NCBI RefSeq assembly: GCF_006438845.1
Contig: NZ_RCZJ01000003.1
Span: forward strand, 154,353-218,352
Direction: 5' to 3'
Length of the DNA stretch: 64,000 nt
From: Variovorax ginsengisoli
GTDB lineage: Bacteria; Pseudomonadota; Gammaproteobacteria; Burkholderiales; Burkholderiaceae_C
Shown: in pieces, positions 1 through 9,216 of the stretch
Position numbering within the stretch: position 1 is the first letter of the stretch
How the letters are laid out: each line of letters begins with the position of its first letter
Program-made: the position numbers and the translations under genes
Notes under the pieces: generated by a model
What the model saw: only the letters and a program-made list of their open reading frames with translations
Databases searched by the model: none
Told to the model about the DNA's origin: nothing

Positions 1-45
1 GTCATCTTCCGGGAACGGTGTGTCGGCACCAGGCTCGCGCACCAT
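1..45 (-). CDS. 5' end of an unidentified gene (partial)
   Basis: Reading leftwards from an ATG at 45-43, the first 15 codons give MVREPGADTPFPEDD and run off the window. The ATG overlaps the TGA of the YdcH-like gene by one base (TGATG), which suggests translational coupling in one operon. Too little is visible to name the product. The junction pattern and lack of a stop are seen; that it is a real gene is inferred. Confidence 0.55.
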   Translation of the reverse strand, partial: MVREPGADTPFPEDD

Positions 46-248
46 CAGGCCGGCTCTTGCGGCACCGTCGACCGCTCCAGGCGCGCAATCTGGTCGCGCA
101 GCGCCAGACGGCGCTTCTTGAGCCGGCGCAGCAGCAGCTCGTTGCTGGGGACCACGCCGCCCAGGCGATCGATGGCGTCGTCGAGGTCGGCATGCGCCAT
201 GCGCAGCTCGATCAGCTGGCGGGCGGGGGAGTGAAGGTTGGAGTCCAA
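45..248 (-). CDS. YdcH/DUF465-family small helical protein
   Basis: A 67-residue, charged, helical protein. Its core has the short heptad-like pattern of the YdcH/DUF465 family: an ELRMAHADLDDAIDRL helix, then a second helix rich in Lys, Arg and Leu ending in ALRDQIARLE. Members are small cytoplasmic coiled-coil proteins of unknown function. The only in-frame start near the expected length is TTG at 248-246; no ATG or GTG lies further upstream in frame, and an internal Met (MAHADLDD) would remove part of the first helix. The stop overlaps the start of the next gene. It is divergent from the phosphatase gene. Confidence 0.72.
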   Translation of the reverse strand: MDSNLHSPARQLIELRMAHADLDDAIDRLGGVVPSNELLLRRLKKRRLALRDQIARLERSTVPQEPA

Positions 249-355
249 GGAGGCGATGCATGCCGCACCGAGACCGCGCAGCTTCGCTCGATAATACGTC
301 CTCGCATCGCCGTCGCGATGCCACGCAACTCAAGGCGCCATCGGCGCATCAGCGC

Positions 356-1156
356 ATGACACCAGGCTTTCGACTCACCGCCGCGACCGGACTCCACAAG
401 GGCGACCGCCCCTACCAGCAGGACCAGGTGTTGGTGCTCAGCCATCCGCGTGCACTGGGGTGCGTGCTGGGCGTCATCGCCGACGGCATGGGGGGCCGCA
501 GCGGCGGCCGCAAAGCATCGGACCAGGTGCTGATGACCGCGCGACAGTTGTTCGCCCGCTACCGGCCAGAGCACGACGATGCCAGCGCGCTGCTCAAGCA
601 GTTGCTGGACGAAGCGCACACCGTCATCAAGCTCACCGCGCTCTCCAGCGAACAAGAACCGCACAGCACGCTCGCTGCCTTTCTGGTGAATCCGAAAGGC
701 GACTGCACCTGGATCCACGCCGGTGACTCGCGCCTCTATCACTTCCACCGCGGCCAGCTGGTGCAGCGCACCCGCGACCACTCGTACGTCCAGGTGCTGA
801 TCGATCGAGGCGAGCTGACGGAAGATCAGGCCAACGTGCATCCGCAGGGAAACATCCTGCTCGGCTGCCTCGGCATGACGAGCACGCCACCACCTGTGGA
901 GACGCATTTCATTGCCCAGCTCGAACCTGGCGACTTGCTGCTCGCGTGCAGCGACGGCTTGTGGCACTACTTCAGTGCCGAGGAGATGGGCGCGGTTTTG
1001 GCAACGCAGACGCCTCGCATTGCCGTCGAGATGCTGCTGGCCGAAGCACGGCGCAGGGCACGCGGTACGGGCGACAACGTGTCGCTGGTGGTACTGAAGG
1101 TCGAGCCGCTACCGGCCACCGAACCCGCCACTGAAACGGCCGTCACGCTCGTCTGA
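356..1156 (+). CDS. PP2C-family serine/threonine protein phosphatase
   Basis: A 266-residue cytoplasmic protein with the PP2C (PPM) metal-binding layout: an N-terminal GxHKGDRPYQQDQ segment, the DGMGG motif near residue 44, GDSRLY in the middle, then ACSDGLW and a C-terminal TGDNVSLVVLK segment. The conserved Asp residues that bind Mn/Mg are present, so it should be active on phosphoserine/phosphothreonine. The frame is open further upstream, but the ATG at 356 starts directly before the conserved domain. No partner kinase is visible here; bacterial PP2Cs often pair with a Ser/Thr kinase elsewhere. Its stop codon lies in a short inverted repeat. Confidence 0.88.
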   Translation: MTPGFRLTAATGLHKGDRPYQQDQVLVLSHPRALGCVLGVIADGMGGRSGGRKASDQVLMTARQLFARYRPEHDDASALLKQLLDEAHTVIKLTALSSEQEPHSTLAAFLVNPKGDCTWIHAGDSRLYHFHRGQLVQRTRDHSYVQVLIDRGELTEDQANVHPQGNILLGCLGMTSTPPPVETHFIAQLEPGDLLLACSDGLWHYFSAEEMGAVLATQTPRIAVEMLLAEARRRARGTGDNVSLVVLKVEPLPATEPATETAVTLV

Positions 1157-1160
1157 GCGT
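1145..1160. terminator. Stem-loop at the 3' end of the phosphatase gene
   Basis: ACGCTC-GTCT-GAGCGT is a perfect six-base inverted repeat with a four-base loop. It contains the phosphatase stop codon (1154-1156) and lies before a convergent gene. No T-run follows, so terminator activity is only a possibility. Confidence 0.35.
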
Positions 1161-1170
1161 CCCGTCTGGT

Positions 1171-1818
1171 TCAGGGCGGTGTGGGCAAAGGCGCTGAACG
1201 CGGCTTGCTGCGGGCAGCGTTGCGACGCTCGCGGGCGACGCGGTGCTCCTCGGCCTGTTCCACCTTTCGCTCGTAGCGCTCGCGCTCCTGAGGAGCCTCG
1301 GCACGCATCTTTGCGGCCTTGGCCTGTTCTGCGGCATTCGACCGCTGCTTGGCCTCGAAGTCGCGCCGATTCGCTTCGCTCTTCGCCGCCGCCTCGGCAC
1401 GTGTGCGCGCGTGCTCCGCGGCGCGCTGCTCTCGATTTTCCTGCGACTGCTGCGATTGCTGGCGCTTTTCCGGGTCGTCCTGGGGGCGAGGGGGGGCCTT
1501 GTCGAGGCGCTCCAGCTGCGCAGCAGCGCGACGCTTGCGATCGATGTCGTTGATCGCGGCCTCTTGCCGCTTCAGATCGTCGTCGAGCGTGCGGCGCTGA
1601 CGGCGGCTCTCACGCAGACAATCTTCGACCGCGAACTTCTGATAGCAGGCAACCTGCTCCTGTTTCGCGCGACGGTCCACCACGCTGCGCTCCTCCTTCA
1701 AGCGTGCCCGCTCGGCGGCCAGATCGACGTTTCCATCGGCTGCAACGGTCTGTGCCCAGCACCCACCGGCACCGGCCGTGAGCAGTACAAGCAGAAGTCT
1801 GCGGAGGGTCTTCGTCAT
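1171..1818 (-). CDS. Exported coiled-coil protein, unknown function
   Basis: A 215-residue protein with an N-terminal signal peptide (MTKTLRRLLLVLLTAGAGG, then a CWAQT-like cleavage region). From about residue 30 it is almost entirely charged and helical, with many Arg, Glu, Gln and Ala residues, ending in a short Pro-rich tail. Two Cys (VACYQKF and VEDCLRES) about ten residues apart could form a disulfide. It looks periplasmic; a lipoprotein is possible but the Cys context (GGC) is not a strong lipobox. The ATG overlaps the zapE stop by one base (TGATG), so it is probably translated with zapE. I do not recognise the family. Confidence 0.7.
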   Translation of the reverse strand: MTKTLRRLLLVLLTAGAGGCWAQTVAADGNVDLAAERARLKEERSVVDRRAKQEQVACYQKFAVEDCLRESRRQRRTLDDDLKRQEAAINDIDRKRRAAAQLERLDKAPPRPQDDPEKRQQSQQSQENREQRAAEHARTRAEAAAKSEANRRDFEAKQRSNAAEQAKAAKMRAEAPQERERYERKVEQAEEHRVARERRNAARSKPRSAPLPTPP

Positions 1819-2915
1819 CAGGTGAGCCCAGTGTCGACCACGCGCCTTTCGAGCGCAAGAAATTCGGCGGAGTGCATCTCGGTGAGCCTGGACACGGTGC
1901 GAGGGAACTCGTGTGCGAGCGGACCTTCGGTGTACAACGCCTCCGGCTCGACGGCAGCCGACATGATGAGCTTGACGCGCCGGTCGTAGAACACGTCGAC
2001 CAGCCATGTGAAGCGACGCGCCTCCGAAGCGCGCGATACCGTCATCTGCGGCACGTCGGACAGCAGCACCGTGTGGAACTGGGTCGCGATTTCGAGGTAG
2101 TCGTTCTGCGAGCGCGGTCCGCCGCACAGCGTCCTGAAGTCGAACCACACCACGCCGCCCGCCTTGCGCCGCGCTTGGATCTCACGGGCCTCGATGTGCA
2201 GCACAGGATCTTCGTCGGCGGACTCGGCCAGCTTGTCGAACGCCTGCGTCATCTCCGCATCCGCCTCGGGGCCGTTGGGCGTGAGGTAGAGCCTGAGCTG
2301 CTCGAGCGTGCGCCGGCGGTAATCGGTGCCGTTGTCGACGCTGAGCACCTCGAGCTTTTGATTGAGCAGCGCGATGGCCGGCAGGATGCGGTCGCGGTGC
2401 AGGCCGTCCGGGTACAGATCGTCGGGCTTGAAATTGGAGGTGGTGACGAAGCCCACGCCGTTGTCGAACAGGGCGGCCAGCAGCCGGTGCAGGATCATCG
2501 CGTCGGTGATGTCGGCGACATGGAATTCGTCGAAGCAGATCAGCTTGTAGCGTTTGGAAATGCGCTTGCCGAGTTCGTCCAGCGGGTTGACGATGCCCTG
2601 CAGGTCCGCCAGCTCGCGATGCACCTCGCGCATGAACTCGTGGAAGTGGAGGCGCGTCTTGCGCTTGATCGGCACGGCGTTGAAGAAGCAGTCCATCAGG
2701 AAGCTCTTGCCGCGGCCGACGCCGCCATACATGTAGACGCCGCGTGGCACCTCCGGGCGGTGGATCAGCTTCTTCAGCGCATTGGAGCGCTGCGACTTGT
2801 AGGCCGCCCATTCATTGGCGCACCGGTCCAGCGCGTCCACCGCGCGCAATTGCGCAGGATCGCTCTGGAAGCCACGCGAGGCGAGCTCCGCCTCGTACGC
2901 TTGTTTGACGCTCAA
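1818..2915 (-). CDS. zapE: Cell division protein ZapE (AFG1-like ATPase)
   Basis: A 365-residue AFG1/ZapE-type P-loop ATPase. Walker A is GGVGRGKS (around residues 64-71), Walker B is LICFDEFHVADI (around 149-160), and the downstream TTSNFKPDDLY segment matches the sensor region. In E. coli the protein associates with the divisome and affects FtsZ rings; its mitochondrial relative AFG1/LACE1 acts in protein quality control. The start lies 16 bases after the lpdA stop on the same strand, so it is probably the penultimate gene of the odh operon. The length is normal. Confidence 0.93.
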   Translation of the reverse strand: MSVKQAYEAELASRGFQSDPAQLRAVDALDRCANEWAAYKSQRSNALKKLIHRPEVPRGVYMYGGVGRGKSFLMDCFFNAVPIKRKTRLHFHEFMREVHRELADLQGIVNPLDELGKRISKRYKLICFDEFHVADITDAMILHRLLAALFDNGVGFVTTSNFKPDDLYPDGLHRDRILPAIALLNQKLEVLSVDNGTDYRRRTLEQLRLYLTPNGPEADAEMTQAFDKLAESADEDPVLHIEAREIQARRKAGGVVWFDFRTLCGGPRSQNDYLEIATQFHTVLLSDVPQMTVSRASEARRFTWLVDVFYDRRVKLIMSAAVEPEALYTEGPLAHEFPRTVSRLTEMHSAEFLALERRVVDTGLT

Positions 2916-2931
2916 AGGGTCAAGGCCGTGA

Positions 2932-4359
2932 TCAGAAGTTCAGCGTGCGCTTGTCGATGGCGAGCGCAGCTTCCTTGGTCGCTTCCGACAGCGACGGGTG
3001 CGCGTGGCAGATACGGGCGATGTCTTCGGCACTGGCCTTGAACTCCATCGCCACGACGGCTTCGGAGATCAGTTCGCTGACCTGCGGGCCGACCATGTGA
3101 ACGCCGAGGATCTCGTCGGTCGTCGCATCCGCCAGGAATTTGACCATGCCGGTCGTGTCGCCCAACGCACGCGCCCGGCCGTTCGCGAGGAACGGGAAGG
3201 TACCGGCCTTGTAGGCGCGGCCCTCGGCCTTGAGCTGCTGCTCGGTCTGGCCGACCCATGCGATCTCCGGCGAGGTGTAGATCACCCAAGGAATGGTGTT
3301 GAAGTTGACGTGACCGTGCTGGCCAGCAATGCGCTCAGCGACGGCAACGCCCTCCTCCTCCGCCTTGTGCGCCAGCATCGGTCCGCGCACCACGTCGCCG
3401 ATCGCCCACACGTTCGGCAGATTGGTCTTGCAGTCACCGTCCACCGTGATGGCACCGCGCTCGTCGAGCGCCAGGCCCACCGCTTCGGCGTTCAGGCCGA
3501 CGGTGTTGGGCACGCGGCCGATCGAGACGATCAGCTTGTCGACGTCGAGCGACACGGCCTCGCCCTTGGCGTTGGTGTAAGCCACGTTCACGCCCTTCTT
3601 GCCCGACTTGATCTCGCCGACCTTCACGCCGAGTTCGATCTTCAGGCCCTGCTTGTCGAAGGCCTTCTTGGCTTCCTTGGCGATCTGTTCGTCGACCGCG
3701 CCCAGAAACGTGGGCAGGCCTTCGAGCACGGTGACTTCCGCACCGAGTCGGCGCCAGACCGAACCCATCTCGAGGCCGATCACGCCGGAGCCGATCAGCG
3801 CCAGCTTCTTGGGGACCGCGCCGACGCGCAGCGCACCATCGTTCGACAGAATGTTCTCTTCGTCGAAAGGCGCGCCGGGCAGTGCGCGTGCATTGGAGCC
3901 GGTGGCAACGATGATGTGCTTGCCAACGATCGCTTCCTCGGCAGCGCCGGCGACCTTGAGCTCATAGCCACCGTCGGCGGCCTTCACGAAGGATGCCCGA
4001 CCATGGAAGAACGTGATCTTGTTCTTCTTGAACAGATACGCGACGCCGTCGTTGTTCTGTTTCACGACCTGGTCCTTGCGGGCCAGCATCTTGCCGAGGT
4101 CGAGTTCCAGGCCCTTCACGTTGATGCCATGGTCCACGAAATGCTTGCCGGCATGCTCGAAATGCTCGGAAGACTGCAGCAGCGCCTTCGAAGGAATGCA
4201 GCCGACGTTGGTGCACGTGCCGCCGAGCGCCGGGCCGCCCGCTGCGTTCTTCCACTCGTCGACGCAGGCGACGTTGAAGCCGAGTTGTGCGGCACGGATG
4301 GCCGCGATGTAGCCGCCAGGGCCACCACCGATGACGATGACGTCGAATTGCTTGCTCAT
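2932..4359 (-). CDS. lpdA: Dihydrolipoyl dehydrogenase (E3), 2-oxoglutarate dehydrogenase operon
   Basis: A 475-residue flavoprotein that reoxidises dihydrolipoamide on E2 with NAD+. It has the N-terminal FAD-binding [17 protein letters not shown] motif, the redox disulfide [13 protein letters not shown], an NAD-binding [13 protein letters not shown] motif mid-protein, and the C-terminal HAHPSLSEA segment with the active-site His-Glu pair. It lacks a lipoyl domain, unlike the second E3 at 15846-17666. It follows odhB with one small gene between, so it should serve the 2-oxoglutarate complex. The start is ATG 4359, four bases after the preceding stop. Confidence 0.96.
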   Translation of the reverse strand: MSKQFDVIVIGGGPGGYIAAIRAAQLGFNVACVDEWKNAAGGPALGGTCTNVGCIPSKALLQSSEHFEHAGKHFVDHGINVKGLELDLGKMLARKDQVVKQNNDGVAYLFKKNKITFFHGRASFVKAADGGYELKVAGAAEEAIVGKHIIVATGSNARALPGAPFDEENILSNDGALRVGAVPKKLALIGSGVIGLEMGSVWRRLGAEVTVLEGLPTFLGAVDEQIAKEAKKAFDKQGLKIELGVKVGEIKSGKKGVNVAYTNAKGEAVSLDVDKLIVSIGRVPNTVGLNAEAVGLALDERGAITVDGDCKTNLPNVWAIGDVVRGPMLAHKAEEEGVAVAERIAGQHGHVNFNTIPWVIYTSPEIAWVGQTEQQLKAEGRAYKAGTFPFLANGRARALGDTTGMVKFLADATTDEILGVHMVGPQVSELISEAVVAMEFKASAEDIARICHAHPSLSEATKEAALAIDKRTLNF

Positions 4360-4363
4360 GATT

Positions 4364-4849
4364 TCAATCCAGTTTTTTCAGTTCGAAAGCGCCCGCGTGG
4401 AGGACCACACCGAAGATTCCTGTCTTCGCCATGAGCGTCTCGCGGTTGGGCCGGTCCGGCCCGAAGGAGATCGTCGTGCCCGGCGCAGTCTTGCACACGA
4501 ACATGCGACTTGCATCCAGACATTCGATGCGCATGTCTTTGGGCAGATCGTCCCAGCCCCACCCCTCGTATTCGGCGGGCAGAAAGCGTCGCAAGGTCGT
4601 CCTTTCGCGGGGCGCATCGACCTGCAACATCGTCCAGCGCGTCAGGTCGCTCCGGTACTTCTCGACCAACTCGGTCGGGTCGGCGTTCGGCGCCTGCTCG
4701 ATCCGCACGTCCGCGCCCTGCCGCTCCTGACCGCCCACCCACTCGAGCCGGTACAGCCCGCTCCACACGTCGTCGTGCTGCGTGGCCAGGCTGGCATTGA
4801 ACGGCACCAGGCTCAGCCCACACAGCAGACCCGCAAGGCAGCGGCGCAT
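4364..4849 (-). CDS. Exported protein of unknown function inside the odh operon
   Basis: A 161-residue protein with a signal peptide ([22 protein letters not shown], cleavage probably near ATQHDD). The mature part has no domain I recognise; it is rich in Trp, Asp and Arg and contains two Cys (IECLDA and FVCKTA) spaced to allow a disulfide. It sits seven bases downstream of odhB and four bases upstream of lpdA, so it is almost certainly co-transcribed with the 2-oxoglutarate dehydrogenase genes although it appears to be exported. The function is unknown. Confidence 0.75.
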   Translation of the reverse strand: MRRCLAGLLCGLSLVPFNASLATQHDDVWSGLYRLEWVGGQERQGADVRIEQAPNADPTELVEKYRSDLTRWTMLQVDAPRERTTLRRFLPAEYEGWGWDDLPKDMRIECLDASRMFVCKTAPGTTISFGPDRPNRETLMAKTGIFGVVLHAGAFELKKLD

Positions 4850-4856
4850 CGCGTTC

Positions 4857-6119
4857 TCAGATGTCGAACAGCAGGCGCGACGGGTCTTCGAGCGCTTCCT
4901 TCATCGCGACCAGGCCCAGCACGGCTTCGCGGCCGTCGATGATGCGGTGGTCGTACGACATGGCGAGGTAGTTCATGGGGCGGATGACGATCTGGCCGTT
5001 CTCCACCACCGCGCGGTCCTTGGTCGCGTGCACGCCGAGGATGGCCGATTGCGGCGGGTTGATGATGGGGGTCGACAGCATCGAGCCGAAAGTGCCGCCG
5101 TTGGAAATGGAGAAGGTGCCGCCGGTCATCTCTTCGATGCTCAGCTTGCCGTCCTTGGCCTTCTGGCCGAACTCGGCGATCTTCTTCTCGATGTCGGCAA
5201 AGCTCATCTGGTCGGCGTTGCGCAGGATCGGCACCACGAGGCCACGCGGCGAACCGACCGCGATGCCGATGTCGAAATAGCCGTGGTACAGGATGTCGTT
5301 GCCGTCGACCGAAGCGTTGATCACCGGGTACTTCTTGAGCGCATGCACGGCGGCCTTCACGAAGAAGCTCATGAAGCCGATCTTGACGCCGTGTTCCTTG
5401 GTGAACGCATCCTGAAACTTCTTGCGCATCTCCATGACCGGGGCCATGTTGACTTCGTTGAACGTGGTCAGGATGGCGTTGGTCGACTGCGACTGCAGCA
5501 GGCGCTCGGCGATGCGCGCGCGCAGGCGGCTCATCGGCACACGCTCTTCCGGACGGTCGCCAAGGTCCTTGGGGCTCGCGGACGCGGCGACTTGCTGGAG
5601 CGCCGGCTTGGCCGCCGGTGCCGCAACCGGGGCCTTGGCGGTTGCGCCCGAGGCCACGGCACCCAGCACATCACCCTTGGTCACGCGGCCGTCCTTGCCC
5701 GAGCCGGCCACGTCGCCGGTCTTCAGGTTGTTGTCGGCCAGCAACTTCGCGGCGGCGGGCATGGACACGTCGGACTTCGAGCCACCGGTGACGGCAGCAG
5801 CGGCCTGTGCAGGTGCGGGGGCCGAGGCGGCAGGCGCTGCCGCGGGGGCGGCGGCCGGCGCAGCAGCACCGGCCTTGCCTTCGGTATCGATTTTCGCAAT
5901 GACCTGGTCGGCCACGACGGTAGCGCCGTCGCCTTGCACGATCTCGGCGAGCACGCCGGCCGAAGGCGCGGGCACTTCAAGCACGACCTTGTCGGTCTCG
6001 ATCTCGATCAGGATTTCGTCGATGGCGATCGCGTCACCGGGCTTCTTCTTCCAGGTCAGCATGGTGGCTTCGGCCACCGATTCGGACAACTGGGGGACTT
6101 TGACTTCAACGATAGACAT
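4857..6119 (-). CDS. odhB: Dihydrolipoyllysine succinyltransferase (E2o)
   Basis: A 420-residue E2 of the 2-oxoglutarate dehydrogenase complex (sucB/odhB). The start at 6119 gives [14 protein letters not shown]. One lipoyl domain occupies residues 1-75, with the lipoylated Lys at about 44 in ETDKVVLE. An Ala/Pro-rich linker follows, then a peripheral E3/E1-binding domain ([20 protein letters not shown]), then the catalytic acyltransferase domain with SYDHRIIDG carrying the active His-Asp pair. It transfers succinyl groups to CoA. It lies 53 bases downstream of odhA. The frame extends upstream of the chosen start, but that part is not conserved in type. Confidence 0.96.
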   Translation of the reverse strand: MSIVEVKVPQLSESVAEATMLTWKKKPGDAIAIDEILIEIETDKVVLEVPAPSAGVLAEIVQGDGATVVADQVIAKIDTEGKAGAAAPAAAPAAAPAASAPAPAQAAAAVTGGSKSDVSMPAAAKLLADNNLKTGDVAGSGKDGRVTKGDVLGAVASGATAKAPVAAPAAKPALQQVAASASPKDLGDRPEERVPMSRLRARIAERLLQSQSTNAILTTFNEVNMAPVMEMRKKFQDAFTKEHGVKIGFMSFFVKAAVHALKKYPVINASVDGNDILYHGYFDIGIAVGSPRGLVVPILRNADQMSFADIEKKIAEFGQKAKDGKLSIEEMTGGTFSISNGGTFGSMLSTPIINPPQSAILGVHATKDRAVVENGQIVIRPMNYLAMSYDHRIIDGREAVLGLVAMKEALEDPSRLLFDI

Positions 6120-6172
6120 TTGGAGGGTGCTCCGACTTGTACTTTTTGTGGGGTGGAAAGAAAGAAGCCCGC

Positions 6173-9049
6173 TCACTTCGTGAGAACGAAACCCTTGAGT
6201 TTGCCGAACGCGCCTTCGACCAGTGCCTTCTGCTGCTCCTGGTGAAGGTGCGAGTAGCCGACTGCCGGCGATGCCGAGGCCGCTCGGCCTGAGTAGCCGA
6301 GCTTCTGACCGTCGACCATGTTCTCGTGAATGTAGTGTTGCACGAAGAACCAGGCGCCCTGATTCTGCGGCTCATCCTGGCACCACACCACATCGACCAG
6401 GTTCGGGTACTTCTTGACTTCGGTGGCAAAGGCCTTGTGCGGGAACGGATAGAGCTGCTCGACGCGGATGATGGCGACATCGTCCAAGCCGCGCTCCTCG
6501 CGCTTCTTGATCAGGTCGTAGTACACCTTGCCGGAGCAGGCGACCAAGCGCTTGACCTTGTCGGCCTTGAACTCCTTGTGGTCCGGAATGACGGTCTGGA
6601 AACCGCCCTTCGTGAACTCGGAGATCGGCGACGTCGCGTCCTTGTTGCGCAGCAGCGACTTGGGCGTGAGGATGATCAGCGGCTTGCGCAGGTTGCGCAC
6701 CATCTGGCGGCGCAGGATGTGGAAGATCTGGCTGGCCGTGGTCGGCTGAACCACTTGCATGTTGGTGTCGGCGCTAAGCTGCATGAACCGTTCGAGGCGC
6801 GCCGAGCTGTGCTCCGGACCTTGACCTTCGTAGCCATGCGGCAGCATCAGCGTGAGGCCGTTGACCCGGCCCCACTTCACCTCGCCCGAAGCGATGAACT
6901 GGTCGATCACGACCTGTGCACCGTTCACGAAGTCGCCGAACTGAGCTTCCCAGATCACCAGCGTGTTCGGATCGTTCGACGCGTAGCCGTACTCGAAGGC
7001 CAGCACGGCCTCTTCGGACAGGATCGAGTCGATGACCACGAACGGTGCCTGGTTGTCGGCCACGTTCTGCAGCGGGGTATAGGTGCCGGTGTCGAACTTC
7101 TCGCGGTTCTGGTCGTGCAGCACCGCATGGCGGTGGGTGAATGTGCCACGGCCCGAGTCTTCGCCCGACAGGCGCACCGGATAGCCGCTGGCCACCAGCG
7201 ACGCATAGGCCATGTGTTCCCCCATGCCCCAGTCGACGTTGACGTCGCCCCGACCCATGGCGGCGCGATCGTCCAGCACCTTCTTCACCAGCGGATGCAC
7301 GGTGAAGCCTTCCGGCACGAAGGTCACGCGCTCGGCCAAACGCTTCCACTCGGAAGTGGGGATGGCGGTGTCGCCGGCGTCGGTCCACTTCTTGTTCAGG
7401 TATGGGCTCCAGTCGACCGCGAACTTGCTCTTGAAGTTGGTGAGCACCGGGTCGGACGTGTTTTTGCCGGCATCGAATGCGGCGCGTTGCGCCTTGACCA
7501 TGTCGTCGCCGAGCGTGTCGCCCAGGCCTTGGGCGGCCAGCTTGTCGGCGTACAGCTTGCGCGTGCCGGGGTGGGCCGCGATCTTTTTGTACATCAGCGG
7601 CTGGGTGAGCGACGGGGTGTCCTGCTCGTTATGGCCCAACTTGCGGAAACAGATGATGTCGACCACCACGTCCTTCTGGAACTCCATGCGGAAATCCAGT
7701 GCGAGCTGGCTGGCGAGCACCACAGCTTCGGGGTCGTCGCCGTTCACGTGGAGCACCGGCGCGTCGATCATCTTCACGATGTCCGAGCAGTACAGCGTCG
7801 AGCGGCTGTCGCGCGGGTCGCTGGTGGTGAAGCCGATCTGGTTGTTGATGACGATGTGCACCGTGCCGCCGGTGGAATAGCCGCGCGTTTCGGCCAGCGC
7901 CAGCGTTTCCATCACGACGCCCTGACCGGCGAAGGCCGCATCGCCGTGCACGATGATTGGCAGCACCTGCTTGCCGAGGGGGTCGCCACGACGGTCCATG
8001 CGGGCACGCACCGACCCTTCGACCACCGGATTCACGATCTCGAGGTGCGACGGATTGAAAGCCAGGCTCAGGTGCACCGGGCCACCGCGCGTGGTCACGT
8101 CGGAGCTGAACCCCTGGTGGTACTTCACGTCGCCACTGGGCAGGTCTTCAGGCGCGGTGTGGTCGAACTCGGCGAACAGGTCGGCCGGCATCTTGCCGAG
8201 CGAATTCACCAGCACGTTGAGTCGGCCGCGGTGGGCCATGCCGATCACGATCTCCTGAACACCCTTGGCGCCGGCTTCGTTGATGAGCTCGTCCATCGAC
8301 ACGATGAAGCTCTCGCCCCCTTCGAGCGAAAAGCGCTTCTGGCCGACGTACTTGGTGTGCAGGAAGCGCTCGAGGCCTTCGGCAGCCGTGAGGCGCTCCA
8401 ACACGTGCTTCTTCTGATCGGCATTGAGTTGGGGGTTGGTGCGTGCACCTTCCAGCTTTTGCTGCCACCAGCGCTTGTGCTGGTGATCGGTCGTGTACAT
8501 GTACTCGGCGCCGATGGTGCCGCAGTAGGTTTCACGCAGGGCATTGAGCAGATCGCGCAGCGACATGGTGTCGCGACCGAAGAAGGTGTTGCTGGTGTTG
8601 AACACCGTCTCGAGGTCGGCGTCGCGCAAGCCGTAGAACGAGGGCTCGAGCTCGGGGATCGCTGGACGTTCGGTGCGCTTGAGCGGGTCCAGGTCGGCCC
8701 AGCGAGCGCCGACGTTGCGGTACGCCGCAATCAGCTGTTGAACCGCCGTGCGCTGCCGGCCGAGCTCCGAATCGGCACCGCTGGCCTGAACCACTCGGGT
8801 CGTGCCCTGCTTGGCGCGCTCGGCGAAAGCATTGACGACCGGTTGGTGCGGGACGTCACGGGCGTTGCTGCCATCGGCAGCCGGCACATGCTGCAATGCG
8901 TCGAAATAGGAGCGCCAGTTGTCGGGCACGCTGCCCGGATTGGCGAGGTAGTTTTCGTACATCTCCTCGACGTAAGGCGCGTTGCCACCGAAGAGGTAAG
9001 TGTTGCCTTCGTAGGCTTGATAGACGGAGGACGTCGAGGGATCGCTCAT
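6173..9049 (-). CDS. odhA: 2-oxoglutarate dehydrogenase E1 component
   Basis: A 958-residue thiamine diphosphate enzyme (sucA/odhA) that decarboxylates 2-oxoglutarate and succinylates the lipoyl group of E2. The N-terminus contains the [20 protein letters not shown] segment typical of the family. The central region carries [11 protein letters not shown] and the ThDP-binding [12 protein letters not shown] motif, and the C-terminal transketolase-like half includes [13 protein letters not shown]. The length is as expected for the homodimeric E1o. It is the first gene of the operon; the 167 bases upstream hold its promoter, but I could not assign clear -35/-10 boxes. Long antisense frames over it are shadows. 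Confidence 0.97.
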   Translation of the reverse strand: MSDPSTSSVYQAYEGNTYLFGGNAPYVEEMYENYLANPGSVPDNWRSYFDALQHVPAADGSNARDVPHQPVVNAFAERAKQGTTRVVQASGADSELGRQRTAVQQLIAAYRNVGARWADLDPLKRTERPAIPELEPSFYGLRDADLETVFNTSNTFFGRDTMSLRDLLNALRETYCGTIGAEYMYTTDHQHKRWWQQKLEGARTNPQLNADQKKHVLERLTAAEGLERFLHTKYVGQKRFSLEGGESFIVSMDELINEAGAKGVQEIVIGMAHRGRLNVLVNSLGKMPADLFAEFDHTAPEDLPSGDVKYHQGFSSDVTTRGGPVHLSLAFNPSHLEIVNPVVEGSVRARMDRRGDPLGKQVLPIIVHGDAAFAGQGVVMETLALAETRGYSTGGTVHIVINNQIGFTTSDPRDSRSTLYCSDIVKMIDAPVLHVNGDDPEAVVLASQLALDFRMEFQKDVVVDIICFRKLGHNEQDTPSLTQPLMYKKIAAHPGTRKLYADKLAAQGLGDTLGDDMVKAQRAAFDAGKNTSDPVLTNFKSKFAVDWSPYLNKKWTDAGDTAIPTSEWKRLAERVTFVPEGFTVHPLVKKVLDDRAAMGRGDVNVDWGMGEHMAYASLVASGYPVRLSGEDSGRGTFTHRHAVLHDQNREKFDTGTYTPLQNVADNQAPFVVIDSILSEEAVLAFEYGYASNDPNTLVIWEAQFGDFVNGAQVVIDQFIASGEVKWGRVNGLTLMLPHGYEGQGPEHSSARLERFMQLSADTNMQVVQPTTASQIFHILRRQMVRNLRKPLIILTPKSLLRNKDATSPISEFTKGGFQTVIPDHKEFKADKVKRLVACSGKVYYDLIKKREERGLDDVAIIRVEQLYPFPHKAFATEVKKYPNLVDVVWCQDEPQNQGAWFFVQHYIHENMVDGQKLGYSGRAASASPAVGYSHLHQEQQKALVEGAFGKLKGFVLTK

Positions 9050-9216
9050 GTTCCGCTGACTTTCGCTTCCCTGAAGGAAGCATTAGCTGGTTTAAGAAAC
9101 CTTCCGCTACACGGCTGAACCGATTGGCGGATGCGACTGTGGCTAGGGAAGGGCCTGAGTACCTTGGCATTGTGCCACGTCAACCTTGTGACACCGCCCT
9201 GCCCGCGAGCAACCCC

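Noticed and set aside
6326-9118. A 930-codon open frame on the plus strand opposite odhA
   Set aside because: It is fully antisense to a certain 2-oxoglutarate dehydrogenase gene, has His/Arg/Gly/Val-rich shadow composition and no domain. Such frames are common opposite GC-rich genes.
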